NCBI GenBank assembly: GCA_027579435.1
Contig: JANBPK010000859.1
Coordinates: forward strand, 62,001-126,000
Reading direction: 5' to 3'
Source: Candolleomyces eurysporus
Lineage: Eukaryota; Basidiomycota; Agaricomycetes; Agaricales; Psathyrellaceae
Length of the DNA: 64,000 bases
Translations under genes and position numbers: made by a program
Notes under the pieces: model-generated
Database searches by the model: none
What the model was told of the DNA's origin: nothing
Seen by the model: the letters and a program-made list of their open reading frames with translations, nothing else
Shown: positions 23,067 through 34,199 of the stretch, in pieces
Position numbering within the stretch: position 1 is the first letter of the stretch
Layout of the letters: every line of letters starts with the position of its first letter

Positions 23067-24460
23067 ATGGCCATATCTACGACTACACCCACCGTCTTGA
23101 CCACGATTTAAGGTGCTGGTCAATCTATGGCCGTCAGCCCATCGCACCCGCCGGAGATGTCGAGGGGGCGAAGAACCAAGGTGCGTGCTCCCACTGCGAT
23201 TCAGTCCGAGAGTTTCCTGATGATTTCACAGTGGAGTTCTGCATTGCCGACTCCAACTCGCCCTACGAAAAGTGCGTCGTTCCTCTTTATGCATTCTACT
23301 TCATTCACTCAACCTCTCGCTTCTAGGTTCATGTGGACGCTCTACTCCAAAGACCCCGAACACTGGATCCCCATCTCCACCATCGCCTCCTTCAAACGCA
23401 TCGCACGGCTCCGAGTGGCTCGTCTCCGCCCTCCGTTCCTCCACCTTCCTCGAAGTCAACTCCACCGGCGACAAAGTCCGCCGAACCCAAGGATGCTTTC
23501 GAGCGCAGCGTCTACGCCAAAGGCTTCCCGGAGGATGAGGATGCGAGCCTTCAGCAGTGCCTGGAAGTGTTTTTCAGCACGTACGGCGCTATCAACTCTG
23601 TCAGGATGCGGAGGGACGAAAACAAAAAGTTCAAGGCCTCCGTCTTTGCAGAGTTCCGAGGCCTATGGACTCGGGTACTTGTACCCCGCAGCTGGATGCC
23701 AAGCCTTTTCTTGAAATAAGAACCAGTGACTGTGGGTAACTACTACTTTGTGAGGCGTGTGCCTTTTGAAACTCTTCCATTGTCTTTGCACCTGCCTCCC
23801 TTGCTCTACATGCCAAATCCTCAGAATCTTTTGCCCCACAGATCCTGCTTTTCAGGAGGATAAAATTTAAAAGTGGTCATTAAAGGCCTCGGAAATGCCA
23901 CGCACAGCGCTGGCCCACTAGCCACAAGTTTGCAGATTTCGAGATGGTGGACAAATTCTTGAAGGCCGAGCACCTAAACTCACATTTGAGGGGAAGGAAC
24001 TTCTCATTATGCCAGTGTCCAAGATGGACTATTGCAACATGAAGATCAAGGAGGAGGGGTTAACAGGCAAGGCTGCCATGCACAGGAGAGAAACTATTGC
24101 CAGAGGTCATGGTTTTAACGTGTTTAAGGAGATGAAAAATTGGGCAGACAAATCAAAACAACACAACAAAGCCATCCTTGAGCACATTGGGAACTGAATC
24201 ACCATCCGCAGGGATTATGAGGGCAACAGTTTGGTGTATCCTGAAGATGTACCTTTTGTCCAAGGTGTGATATTGAGGTCTGACATGTGCAGAGGTGACT
24301 GCACTTGGAGCAACATCAAGGATCTGTTGAAGGAAAAGTTCAATGGGAGGCCACCTTACATCAAGTACTCCCATGGAGATCACTTTGGGTTGGTTGGGTT
24401 CCACAAGGCCCTCATGGAAGAAGAGATCAGCTCTGTGAAGGACTCAGTACTATGTACCAA
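23067..24460 (+). pseudogene. La (Lhp1-like) RNA-binding protein, broken copy
   Basis: La proteins bind the 3' oligo-U of Pol III transcripts. The order of domains is preserved: La motif (VEFCIADSNSPYEK, intron, FMWTLYSKDPEHWIPISTIA), then SEWLVSALRSSTFLEVNSTG. The first RRM follows (SVYAKGFPEDEDASLQ; LEVFFSTYGAINSVRMRRDE). The C-terminal RRM runs from about 23,990 (MDYCNMKIKEEGLTGKAAMH; DVPFVQGVILRSDM). The frame changes at least twice in 23,390-23,500, a stop lies between the two parts, and an in-frame stop interrupts the C-terminal RRM near 24,195. From about 23,800 onward the copy is almost CpG-free. Its neighbour downstream is a decayed POP8-like copy. Confidence 0.7.
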
Positions 24461-27300
24461 CATTGTGACTGTACCTGTGGCCTGCCTGACCATCAGAAAT
24501 TCGAAATATTAGCAACATTTTTTATTCTTTGATGATTATTGAGGCAGAGGCTTGCTACCTCCAACCATAATGAGCTTGCCCCCACAACCAAGCACTACAC
24601 CCATTTTCCAATTGTTCCACCATGCAACAATGCATTGTGACTATGAAAATCACTCTCAAACACACTAGACCAAGCTGTGCAGTTACATTAACTGCCAACA
24701 TTAATGTTCTTTGGTTGCCAAAAACGAAGAAGGACATGGTGTTGAGGGTGCATTCAGTATGAGTAGTGCTTGATACTTCAGGTTCATGTGTACTAAAGCC
24801 TGGTTGTTGCAGTGAATTGTAATGCTCCTCCAAAGGTTCTTGCTGCAGCTGTGGACTCCATGGACAATGGTCTGAGGTCAACTTGACATGTTGTCATGTG
24901 AGTGAAGTGAAAACTGATGAGACCAGTGGAATGTCTTTGGATATTCAACTGGCCATGTCAGGTAGAAAGGCTGATGGCAAGCTCCAGTATCACCTTTACT
25001 TTGGCACTGAGCTCAAACTATGACACTCACCACTCACAAAAAATAAAAATGACCTGGAATTCAAGTTACATTGTCCAAGCTGGCATCTACCAAACTATAG
25101 GATAAATGGCTTGAACTACTGTGAACTGGAATGAGAGTATCCAATATTGGCATAATTTACACAACAAGAGATTGAATTCATGGTAAATACTACATGTACA
25201 AGAAGCAACAGTGACAGTAAGGATAATATGCAGGGTCTAAATCTGAGAAAATATGGACTGATCATGATCCTTCAACACATTTAGAAATGTCAAAAATGTA
25301 GACTCTGCCATTTGCACACCCAATGGCTGCAAGTGAGAATGTAGAATCAAAAGATACATGGACAGCATCCCAGCTTGAGGGAAACCAGCAAATTGGGACT
25401 GGTGTTGGCAACAAATTTGGGCCAATGAGTTTGACTCTAACCAATCCAGAAACAGATGGGGTGTGTTTCTTCAGGTTTGCATNAAAATGTTGAAAAGTTG
25501 GAAAGAATCATGAAAAAATGTTGATGTTCAAGAGTGGCAAGAAGGGTTCCTGCCTGGCTGTCCCACAGGCACATTGTGCCCTTATATGATGCAGATGCCA
25601 GCCTTTGGCCATCAGGTGAGAAGGCAACACTGTTAACCCAATTAGAATGGCCTTCAAGAGTGGCAAGAACAGTTCCTGCTTGGCTGTCCCACAGGCACAC
25701 TGTCTTGTCAGCTGATCCAGATGCCAGCCTTTGCCCATCAGGTGAGAAGGCAACACCAATTACTCCAGCAGAGTGGCCCTGCAGAACTGCAAGCTCTAAT
25801 GGCCATGTTGTATCTCCTTTAATGATGCATACTCTGCTCTTCTTATTGCCATAGACTTTTTGAATCATGGTTTGCTTTGGTGCCAGAGGTATGCAAGACC
25901 AATACAGATGCAGAGGTGCTCTTGTGATAATGTTAGCATTCAGCAAAAGAAACCTCTGGCCATCTTGGAGCATTTGTTTCAATAGGTCTGAGCTACTGCC
26001 AGTATGACTTGCCTAGTATTATTATGATATATTTTAGTGAGCATTTAATGATTGGAACCATAGAAAATGACATACCAGTACAGTCAAGGCACCTTTGAAT
26101 GCCATGTGTGCTGCATCCAGCTGTTTGATACAGGCCAATGCTTCCAGCCAGTGCATGAGATGCTCCTTTGAGAATACATTCAGCAGGGCTATGAGACTTG
26201 AGTCAGCTGTTTTGGCCTTGCTCAGGTGATTAGCCCAATAGCAGACTGCATATTGCAATTCCTGTGAAATATTTTCTGTGTTCAGGCCTTCTTTAAGCAA
26301 ATCCTCCAAGTCTTTGAACTGGTCCTTGGAAGGAACAGGCACTTGGCAAATATTGAACTTGAGTTGCCTGTTCATCACTTTCAGGCAATACTTGGCCAAG
26401 TCCAAATGATGCTCCTGTTCCACAATTTGGAACTCAGAAGGGCAAGAGGAACCAGTGATAAAGTCAGGAAAAGACTTGTGGTGCACTTTGTAAGTGAGAG
26501 CAGGGCCTTCACCCAGTGGAGCAAGGATTGAATGCAAGTTTCCCAAAGTGCCTTTGATAACACTCTCTTTCTGATTCAATAGGCTTGCTAAAGCCATGGC
26601 AGGAAGAGGAGTTTGCAGAACTACAATGGCACCAACAATGATTTTAAGCCGATTGAGCCAGTTCTCTGCATTTTCATCAGGCTTGGCTGATTCAAGCACA
26701 TAGAGATATAATCCACCCAGTTTGGATAGTGAGTGAGGACTATGAGACTCCATATCCAGAAGACTTGCAAGCTGTCCTTCAGGATCCAGGTGTTGCTTAT
26801 CAAGTATGAACTTGACAGCAGTGGATGCATAGATAAATAGTTTCCCAGACAGCTTGGCAAGTTGAGTCTTGTCCTCCACTGTTGGTTGCCAGCAAGTATC
26901 ATATGAATCCCCCAGAACTTCCTGGATTTTGGGTGGAGACAAACAATAGCTGACATATAGGAAAATATCATGCTCCACTATCAGATCTTCTATTTCCTGA
27001 AGATGGAAAATTTTGGCATTTTGTGTGCCCATATATTTGCTCCTCAGTCCCAGCTCTGGACGACTGGTAAGGAACACCTTGACATTTGGCAGCTGAGAGA
27101 TTGAGGATATGATCAGGGTCAGAACTGCTGAGGCATCTGGCTCAACACATTCATCTAGAGCATCAAACACCAGAACAAGTGGGGTTGCTCTTTGCTCAAG
27201 CAGTGGATGCAGTGGCTTGGCCACAAGCAAGTTGAACTGCTGAGTGAGCACTTTGTCTAGAGCTTCAGGGTTGCTAGTAATGGCAGCTGCAATAGCTTTT
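23800..27300. other. CpG-depleted island B
   Basis: About 3.5 kb nearly without CG, between CpG-rich flanks. It begins inside the La pseudogene and ends inside the NACHT exon of NLR B, at almost the same point as island A. It also contains the decayed POP8-like copy. The shared right edge suggests that the loss happened before the two modules were copied from one another. Confidence 0.8.
24520..24900 (+). pseudogene. CpG-poor decayed copy of the POP8-like gene
   Basis: Aligns with the intact gene at 32,020-32,400 over its leader, first exon, intron and second exon, but has no usable reading frame. Differences are dominated by loss of CG: GAGGCCGAGG to GAGGCAGAGG, AAGGACGTGG to AAGGACATGG, GTTCTCGCTG to GTTCTTGCTG, GACAACGGTC to GACAATGGTC. 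The start codon has also changed. Confidence 0.75.
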
Positions 27301-28651
27301 CCATAGGATGCATGATAGCGAGCCAGCTGGTATGCAATGGTGTGCACAAAGCCCAAAGATGTCTTTCGATCCTCCTGATCTCGAGAAAAGAAAAAAGTAG
27401 CCCCAAGACAGTTGATGGTGGGGTCCGCAGCACGTCGTGCCACAGTCATAGCCACTGTAGACTTGCCAATCCCAGCAATCCCATCAAGAATGTATAGCGG
27501 AGGGTTATGACCACCAGCAGTGGCGCCAATCATCCAGCGCCCAACGTTAGCCAACAGGTTAGAGCGTGTGCCCTCAAAGCATGCCATGATCTTGGTGGCA
27601 ACGGCCTGTGAGTCATAAGCAGCGCCAGGAACCCGCTTGAGTCGGTCGAGGGTTGAGTTCTGCTTGCCCAGTTAATGAATTTCTTGAGGAACAGACAGAG
27701 AACAAACCTCATAGTGCCCTGCCTGGTCCTGAACAGCGCTGAGGATGTCAGCCATGACAATTGTTCCTGCAATCTGATTTTCGATCTACCAGGGATGAAT
27801 CGCTTCAGCAAAGATCGGAAAGCAGCGTCCTGGAAACGTACCCAAAAGCAGTGCAAGAGTTCGTCAAGGCTCTTGTTTGCGTTGTTGAGAACTTCAACCT
27901 CATCTTCCGCCAACACATACGCCGTGAATCCCGTGGACTTCTCCTTATTAACCGTCTCCAAAGTGGCCCATATCCCCCTGTAGCCAGGCCCCAGTTACTG
28001 GAATGTCAGACCGAGTATTCAAAGAAAGATACGCACGCCACAAGACGTCCAATGCTATCCGTCAGATCCTTCGACAGGAGCTTTGTGTCCTTCCCCTGGA
28101 CGACATTTATAATGCTGGAGCCCAAGAGTTCGCAACGTCTCTTCAGAAGCTCCACCTCTTCCTTGTTCGAGTCGACTTTCTGTGCAACACTTGAGCGACA
28201 TGCACGAAACAAAAACGGAATGCGCGCATACCTCAATGATCTCCACCACTTTCAGCAATCCTTCAGCCGGGCTGTTGTATGGCTCCGGTATGAAGGCAAC
28301 AGTGATACTCAGTGCGGTCTTGAATGCGCCCAGCGCAATAGCCCCAACCTTGGAGGAACCCCCAGCATCTTGAGGCCTTGTTTCCCCCTCTCTCTCGTTC
28401 TTCGGCTTGCCTCGATCGAGCAACGACTTGGCGCGCTTATCCTCCTTGGGCACGCCCTTTTCCGCCTTAGCCCTCCCTTTCAATTTGTCATACTTCTTCC
28501 CCATCCACGCTTTAAATCCCTTGGATGTGCTAGGGGCTTGACCGCCATCGGCGTCTGGCGCTGCAGTGCGAGAAGGGATCGGTGGGTTCTTCTCCGTTTT
28601 GTCGGGAAGGCCATGTTTGTCTCCTCCTCCAGAGTGAGTAAATTCAGCCAT
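25262..28651 (-). CDS. NACHT-WD40 NLR-like receptor B
   Basis: Paralogue of NLR A with the same exon layout. The start at 28651 reads [18 protein letters not shown]. Next come the basic stretch [18 protein letters not shown] and the helical region [20 protein letters not shown]. The NACHT exon (about 27,660-26,034) carries [20 protein letters not shown] and TSRPE. The WD40 exon (from about 25,982) has two repeats ([40 protein letters not shown]). These are more different from each other than the pair in NLR A. The last exon ends [18 protein letters not shown]. One N at 25,483 falls in or near an intron. The 3' two-thirds is CpG-poor. The reading frames look intact; ligand and partner are unknown. 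Confidence 0.75.
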
Positions 28652-28814
28652 ATCGGTTTGTTGGTGAGTTGGTACAAAAAGCTTGGTTAGATCGCAAAGT
28701 TTCGACGGTGGATGGTGGTCCAAGTTTAGGTTGCGGTGAGAGAGCGCCGAGGCATCCTGATCGATGATCTGACCATCCCGTGACTCCCCATGACTCCGCG
28801 CCGGTTGGGCGCTC

Positions 28815-31560
28815 TCAGCAGTTCGTTCGGCCGATGCTTCGCAAGTGCAAAGCCGATATTCTCGAAGTAAATCCCGATGGTTGACGAATCGCGGATTCGA
28901 AAGATCTAATAAGAGATCGCAAAATTCCTACTTGACAATCGTGAGCCCTCAAAGCAACGAGGGCTATGGAAATGCTAGATGAAATGTATGTCGAACATAT
29001 GGGTATAGAATATCCAAGCAGCAAACATAAATCGAGATCGAGTCCACTACCCAAGCCGCAAGGCTCAAGATACCAAACCTGAGGCGCCTCGTCCGCGGAA
29101 GTCAAATGTGACTCTACGTACAAGACAATCAGCCATCCTGTGCAACTCGGGCGGCGCAAAGAGTGAAGTAAAAACCACCCAGCTCCCCCACTCCTGCCTA
29201 TGGTACCCGCTATCCAACACCTGGGCACACAAACTGGGTATAGATCTCGGCCATATTCGAAGTGGCCGCATTCTGTGGAAGGTTGGTCCATTCGCACGAT
29301 TCGAGGATTTCGTCTTGGTCCGTGTATTGGATGATTGTGCCGGAGTCGCTGGTGTAGAGGGTGGCGATGGAGGAACAGTCTATGAGGCGGTATAGGTTAG
29401 TTTAAAGTGCGCAGGTTAGGATAGGGAGAATAAGACGTACCGGCGGGTTATCGGGAGACCCCGCTTCAGGTAGCAAGCAGTTCAGCACACAGCACCGGGA
29501 GAGAAAGTTCGCCAACAAGTTTACCCGAACTTCGTCGTAGAACGTTGCCTGAAAACAATTTCAGTATCCGAAGCTGAGATAGGCGACAGAAATGAGACGC
29601 ACTTTTTCCTAACAGTCGCCCCTTTCGACACAAGGTATCGCAACCTATCAAACACCCACAACTCGTCGACAAGCCACGAGAGCAGAGATGAAGGACACAT
29701 AGCGATTCTCGCAAATAGCAGCAACAGCATCATTATTTTTGCTGTACGCGAGCTTCTTCCTGTTCCACGAGCAACTCGACCTGCTCGCAATAATGTAAAC
29801 ACACAAAGCTTACGATCGATAAATAAATCCACACCTTCATTATATACGACTCGGAGATGACCATCGACACTGAATTCCTCTTCGCCAACCCGTACTGCGC
29901 AGCACTACGAAGCGTTGCGATATCTGCGCGAGGAGGGCGAGCGATGACCAGAATTAATTTCCGAATTGCTGCTACGCAATTCAAGAGTAAGTATATTGGC
30001 CTTGGTGAAACGGATCGGTAAGCCTTACCTCAACACACTACCCTGGATACTTGCTGCTGACGAAACCTCCAACGAGCAGGGGTGCGTGTACAGGTCGGTC
30101 AACTCTAGCGAGTCGCTTTTCGAGTAGTTCGTCGCAGAATCAGCAACGGCAGGATGGGAAGAATACACGGACCACTACACACCTGAGATATGACACAGTT
30201 GAAGACTTTTCTTCCGAGAAAATCGCCCGGTACCGACAGCTGTCTATTGATCGGTCCAACTGTAAGATCGTGAGGGTCTTCGGCGTTGAAGCAAGTGAAA
30301 TGAAACATGTCTTCTACGGGGAGACGAGATAATTCAGTCCAGGTACAATGATTGCAACCACAGAGAAACTTACCATCGTCTTTGAGGCTAGAATAATTCC
30401 GCCTATCGGTTTCGCTGAACGAGTGCACCAGGGAGGCACATTGGGAAGTAAGGATCAGATACTGGGCTTCACCCTCTATGAAGCAAGCCAGCGAAGCAGG
30501 GTCGAGATGCGCAGGATGGTACGCCAGCGATGTCTGATCAAGAGCCTGAGTTAAGCAAAGAAACGCGACTTCNAAAAACAACGGTTGTTATGGGGCGCAC
30601 CTTGACAAGCTCCCGGAATCTCAAATCAGCAAAAACTACCATAGCTCGCTCCAACCGAGCATGCATCTCCGCAATTTCAAGGTGCGTCATCTACCCAATA
30701 ATCTTCAGCAGGCCGAGGGCACGATCATTAGGATTGGGTTACTCGATGGAATGATGATTAAGACTCACCTTTAAATCAACAGTGGGACCATGAGCATTGT
30801 AGACGATGAAGTTCAGCCAGGGCTTCAAATGGTGAGGGTTCGTAGGGTGCACAATCAACCGCAGCGGCCTCGGGGTCGTAGCTGGATGAGGGCTGGCAAC
30901 GAGGCCAGTTGCTATTGTCAGGCGTGCTTGATTTCGCAGCCTCTCGCAATCCAACTGTGAGCCGGACCTCCGCCGTGTCTAGGAGAGTAAGATCATTAGA
31001 ATCGGTACGCTAAAAACGCAAGGAGAGAAGGCCGAGATACTTACTGAGAACGAGAGCTCCGGTGTTCCTGATGACCTGATCCTTAGTGTACTCCCAGAGG
31101 CGAACGAGCAAGTCGATGATGAGGTCAACGGGTCTTCCCGGGCTGTAGGCGGCCTGAGATGAGTCAGTGAACGTTTATGTGGGAGAAGATGCGAACGGAT
31201 TTGCTGACCGTGATATTGGGCAACCGAGGCCCATCCACAGCGGACCCGTCTCGAAGGGCGTGTCCATCGCCTCAAGGTCGTAGGGTGAGCATTTGGTAAT
31301 CTGGAAAAGCGGACGGTCTGTTGAGAATAGAAGTTTGGAAGGAGGTGGATTTTGCAATCTTGTGGAAGTTTTACATAACTACTCTACTGAACATATGGTG
31401 AGCAGTAAATGTAGGCAACACCTGCGGACGCGGTACCTAGCGATTACAGCCCACATCAGCAACGGATTCCCAACTAGATATCAAGAGCGCTCACCAAGAT
31501 CGATCGACAACCCTCTTCCGCTAGGTGTATGGGACTAGCGGGCACCTGCTATTGAAGCTC
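28815..31560 (-). CDS. Unrecognised conserved gene, copy B (fuller copy)
   Basis: Multi-exon gene on the minus strand directly upstream of NLR B; family not recognised. Readable segments in order: SPGRPVDLIIDLLVRLWEYT, LKPWLNFIVYNAHGPTVDL, LEIAEMHARLERAMVVFADL, SLAYHPAHLDPASLACFIEG, then (across an intron ending CCCCGTAG) EDMFHFTCFNAEDPHDLTVG and SVPGDFLGRKVFNCVISQ. Next are DLFIDRKLCVFTLLRAGRV, LVDELWVFDRLRYLVSKGAT, VNLLANFLSRCCVLNCLL and CSSIATLYTSDSGTIIQYTD. The last piece shows no internal stop, unlike copy A. One N lies at 30,573. I could not join all exons, so the start and end are approximate. It may be functional or mildly decayed. Confidence 0.45.
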
Positions 31561-31789
31561 GAGTTTCTCTAACAGTCCGTCCAGAGTGAAAGGGAATGTC
31601 CCACACCTTGACGCGGTGATGAGGATCCACCAGGCTGGAGCCACACAAGCACAAATTCGCGCTTCCACTGGCCTCTGGCATCTCTCTTACCCCTTTCGTC
31701 TATCTCAAAGTCCTGAATCTCGACGCTCTAAATCCTTGAATATACCCAGCTCACACTCCCCTGTCACGCCAGTAAGATTTTTTTTACCC

Positions 31790-31960
31790 TCCGTATTTCG
31801 AGACTCGGTAAAGGAGGGCCCGTGGACCAGCTGTGGACCAGCTCATAGGAGAAGACTGACTTTTGGAAGGGGACATATTCCTCCTGCTTGGCCAGGAGCG
31901 AGAGTGCAGCCAAATAAACCAAAAAGTCAATCGAGAGCTTGTATTTAACGTAGTTATTCT
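31790..31960 (+). pseudogene. CpG-rich remnant of the La 3' end
   Basis: Short stretch upstream of the POP8-like gene matching 13,540-13,640 (shared CCAGGAG.GAGAGTGCA.CCAA pattern). It appears to be what is left of the neighbouring La gene after most of it was lost. It shows that the La tail and POP8 lay next to each other before the rearrangements. Confidence 0.35.
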
Positions 31961-32072
31961 GAGCTCTGTACGAATAACACTCCTGGGCTGATTATTGAAA
32001 TCCGAAATATTTCGCGAGATTTTTGACGATTATTGAGGCCGAGGTCGACAGCGGCTGTTGTCATCTCCAACC

Positions 32073-32451
32073 ATGTCGAGCTCGCCCCTCCACCCAACGA
32101 CCAAGCACTACATCCACTTTTCCATTACACCACCTCTCAGCGATGCTCTGAGACTACGAAAATCGCTCTCAGATGCACTGGACCAAGCTTTCGGAGCGAC
32201 GTCTGCCGCCGTCAACATCGACGTTCTGTGGTTGGCGGAAGATGGGAAGGACGTGGTGCTGAGGGTGCATCCTGAGTGAGTAGCGTTCGACGATGCCTGG
32301 AGTTCCTTTGCACGCTGAGGCCTGCTGTTACAGTGATGCTCCGAAGGTTCTCGCTGCAGCTGTGAGCTCGCTGGACAACGGTCCGAGACTTTCTTTGGTC
32401 AGGGAGTCGCCATTTCTTCCTTCGCTGGCCGTCCGTGGTTTGGGTGTATGA
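32073..32451 (+). CDS. RNase P/MRP subunit, Pop8/Rpp14-like
   Basis: Small nuclear protein of the ribonuclease P/MRP complex, which processes tRNA and rRNA precursors (family role). Exon 1 (32,073-32,275) starts MSSSPLHPTTKHYIHFSITP and continues LSDALRLRKSLSDALDQAFG and VNIDVLWLAEDGKDVVLRV. A GTGAGT intron ends at a CAG, and exon 2 reads DAPKVLAAAVSSLDNGPRLS and LVRESPFLPSLAVRGLGV, TGA at 32,449-32,451. The short alpha/beta layout and closing SLVRESPFLPSL pattern fit Pop8/Rpp14-type proteins of basidiomycetes. I am less sure of the exact subunit. A CpG-poor dead copy lies at 24,520-24,900. Confidence 0.65.
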
Positions 32452-33929
32452 CTGCGCGAAGGAAGCTGGGATTTGCTGCCGACTGCAGGGTGGTATGGAT
32501 GGCTATCATCCGGATGCTTGTTCGGTGTCGTGGACCGGAACGAGAGCCGAGACTAGGTGAGGCTCCCTTCGTCCGTTTGTCTAGCGAGAAGCTCAAGTAG
32601 AACAAGTAGGTCATGCTCTGGCATTACACGCACGCTTTAGAGTTGGTCGAAGGACGATGGAGAGATGTATCCGAACTGGAGCTGGCTCGGAATGTCGTCC
32701 GTCCGCATCTAGCATTTTGCCGGGGGTCCATACTGCCTTCATCCGAGTTACTTGGCGCGTTGCTCGGGTCTTCGACGTGTAAAGGACGACTGAATGACAT
32801 GTATCGCGTTGAAGGTGCCTTGAAGCTTGAATGTCGCGGTTTTGCGGTGCTCGGGTGAGCCCTGGATAAAGATCTGTATCATATATTCAACCAGACAGAA
32901 TGAGAACCGGCGCTGGCGCTGCGGCCTCGTGGATGATTTACGGTACGTGGTTACCTTGTCATACCGATTCGTACCATGAGTTCTGAGATCGTGACAGAAT
33001 ATGAATATGACAGACCCAGGGTTCGGTGAACAGCGCTCGGATTGCCGTTGTACTTTCTTTCAAAAGTATTCGAATTCAAGACATTAATGCTCGCGGTCAT
33101 CAAACTTCTATGATAAGCCATCGAGTTCCAGAGCTTAAGGATTCACCGCGGCATCTACGGTAAGGTAAGTAATACGAGCCCTCCATGCTATGATACTGAT
33201 GAGCAAACAGCTTCTCTTTGCCTTCTATCTCGGCCTCGCTTTTGCAGGGGCTCCTGCATCAAATCTCTTGCTGTTCCTGTGGCTGCAGCGGTTTCATAAT
33301 TGGTTGCAAGGCAACACGCGCAGCCGCCACCCCTGTCAAGGGTTCCGCCCGATATNCCCCCTGTTGGCCCCACTCTCCGAAAACCCCATCATGCCGAACA
33401 TTCAACATGGATGCATACCCGCTTTGCGACCCGGGTGCCTTCCGAATGAAAAAGCTACAATAATAGGCTGAACGTTTTCCAGTGGTTGGCTTTAGCCTCA
33501 GAAGGCTCGGGCAAAGTTTCAGTTGATGCCGTTCATAACGCATCTTATCATCACCGCGCCTCCATCATCGTGGAGACGTTCTCATCAACAATGCCTCGAT
33601 ACAAGAGTCAAATATGCCATGCCTATCACATCTCTGCGCCTTCAAGAGCCATCCCATGCATCACGATGACTCGATTCTCCGAAACTCTGAGTGTACTCGT
33701 ATTCGAAGAAAGGGGGAGAGGAAAGAAGCCTGGGCCATTCCTGCTGGAAATTTCCCAGTGGCCACCGCAGACAACATATTACCGGTGCTGATTCGTCATT
33801 CAACAGCATTCCGCCCGTCAAGAACGCCCACCGTCTGTTCGCGATCGAGGCACCAATGGCGCTTGGCATGATTTCGGCCCAAAAAGGTGAGTCGACACCG
33901 CAATGGGATAAACGAACTCAGATTGCGCC
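32452..33929. other. Intergenic stretch without a supported gene
   Basis: Only short open frames. The best, at about 33,202-33,470 on the plus strand, begins MSKQLLFAFYLGLAFAGAPA, which looks like a signal peptide. An N at 33,356 and lack of continuation keep me from calling it. The stretch is CpG-rich and not obviously repeated elsewhere in the window. Confidence 0.4.
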
Positions 33930-34199
33930 CCGTTGAAATAGTAGCGACGGTTGTTCTTGTTGCCGTTTTCCTTTTTCCTTCTTCTTTCCTGCTCGTCGTC
34001 GGTTTCTTTTCTCTTCGCGTGGGGCCTCCGCTCCACCCTTCCCTTCGTTTGTAGATTCGCGGAGAGTCTCTGGCTTCTCCCGCTTGACATTCGTTTCTAC
34101 GCACCTTTCGATCGCTCCTTCGGAAATCACTGTCTTTTTACTTGTAAAAGTTTGACCGACTGTCTCTAGCTATTCGACTTTCACCGACACCCTTCAACC
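33930..34199 (+). promoter_or_regulatory. 5' flank of the GH71 gene, conserved in two copies
   Basis: A CT-rich flank (for example CTCCACCCTTCCCTTCGTTT, then CGTTTCTACGCACCTTTCGA) is repeated ahead of the GH71 pseudogene at 43,530-43,736. It probably includes the core promoter and 5' UTR; no TATA box is obvious. Conservation here may only reflect recent duplication. Confidence 0.4.

Noticed and set aside
13250..27300. RIP (Neurospora-type repeat-induced point mutation) as the cause of the composition change
   Set aside because: RIP favours CpA to TpA. Here CA and TG are abundant and CG is what is lost, so CpG methylation followed by deamination fits better.
33202..33470. Possible small secreted protein (MSKQLLFAFYLGLAFAG start)
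   Set aside because: The frame contains an N, has no continuation or paralogue, and the hydrophobic start alone is weak evidence.
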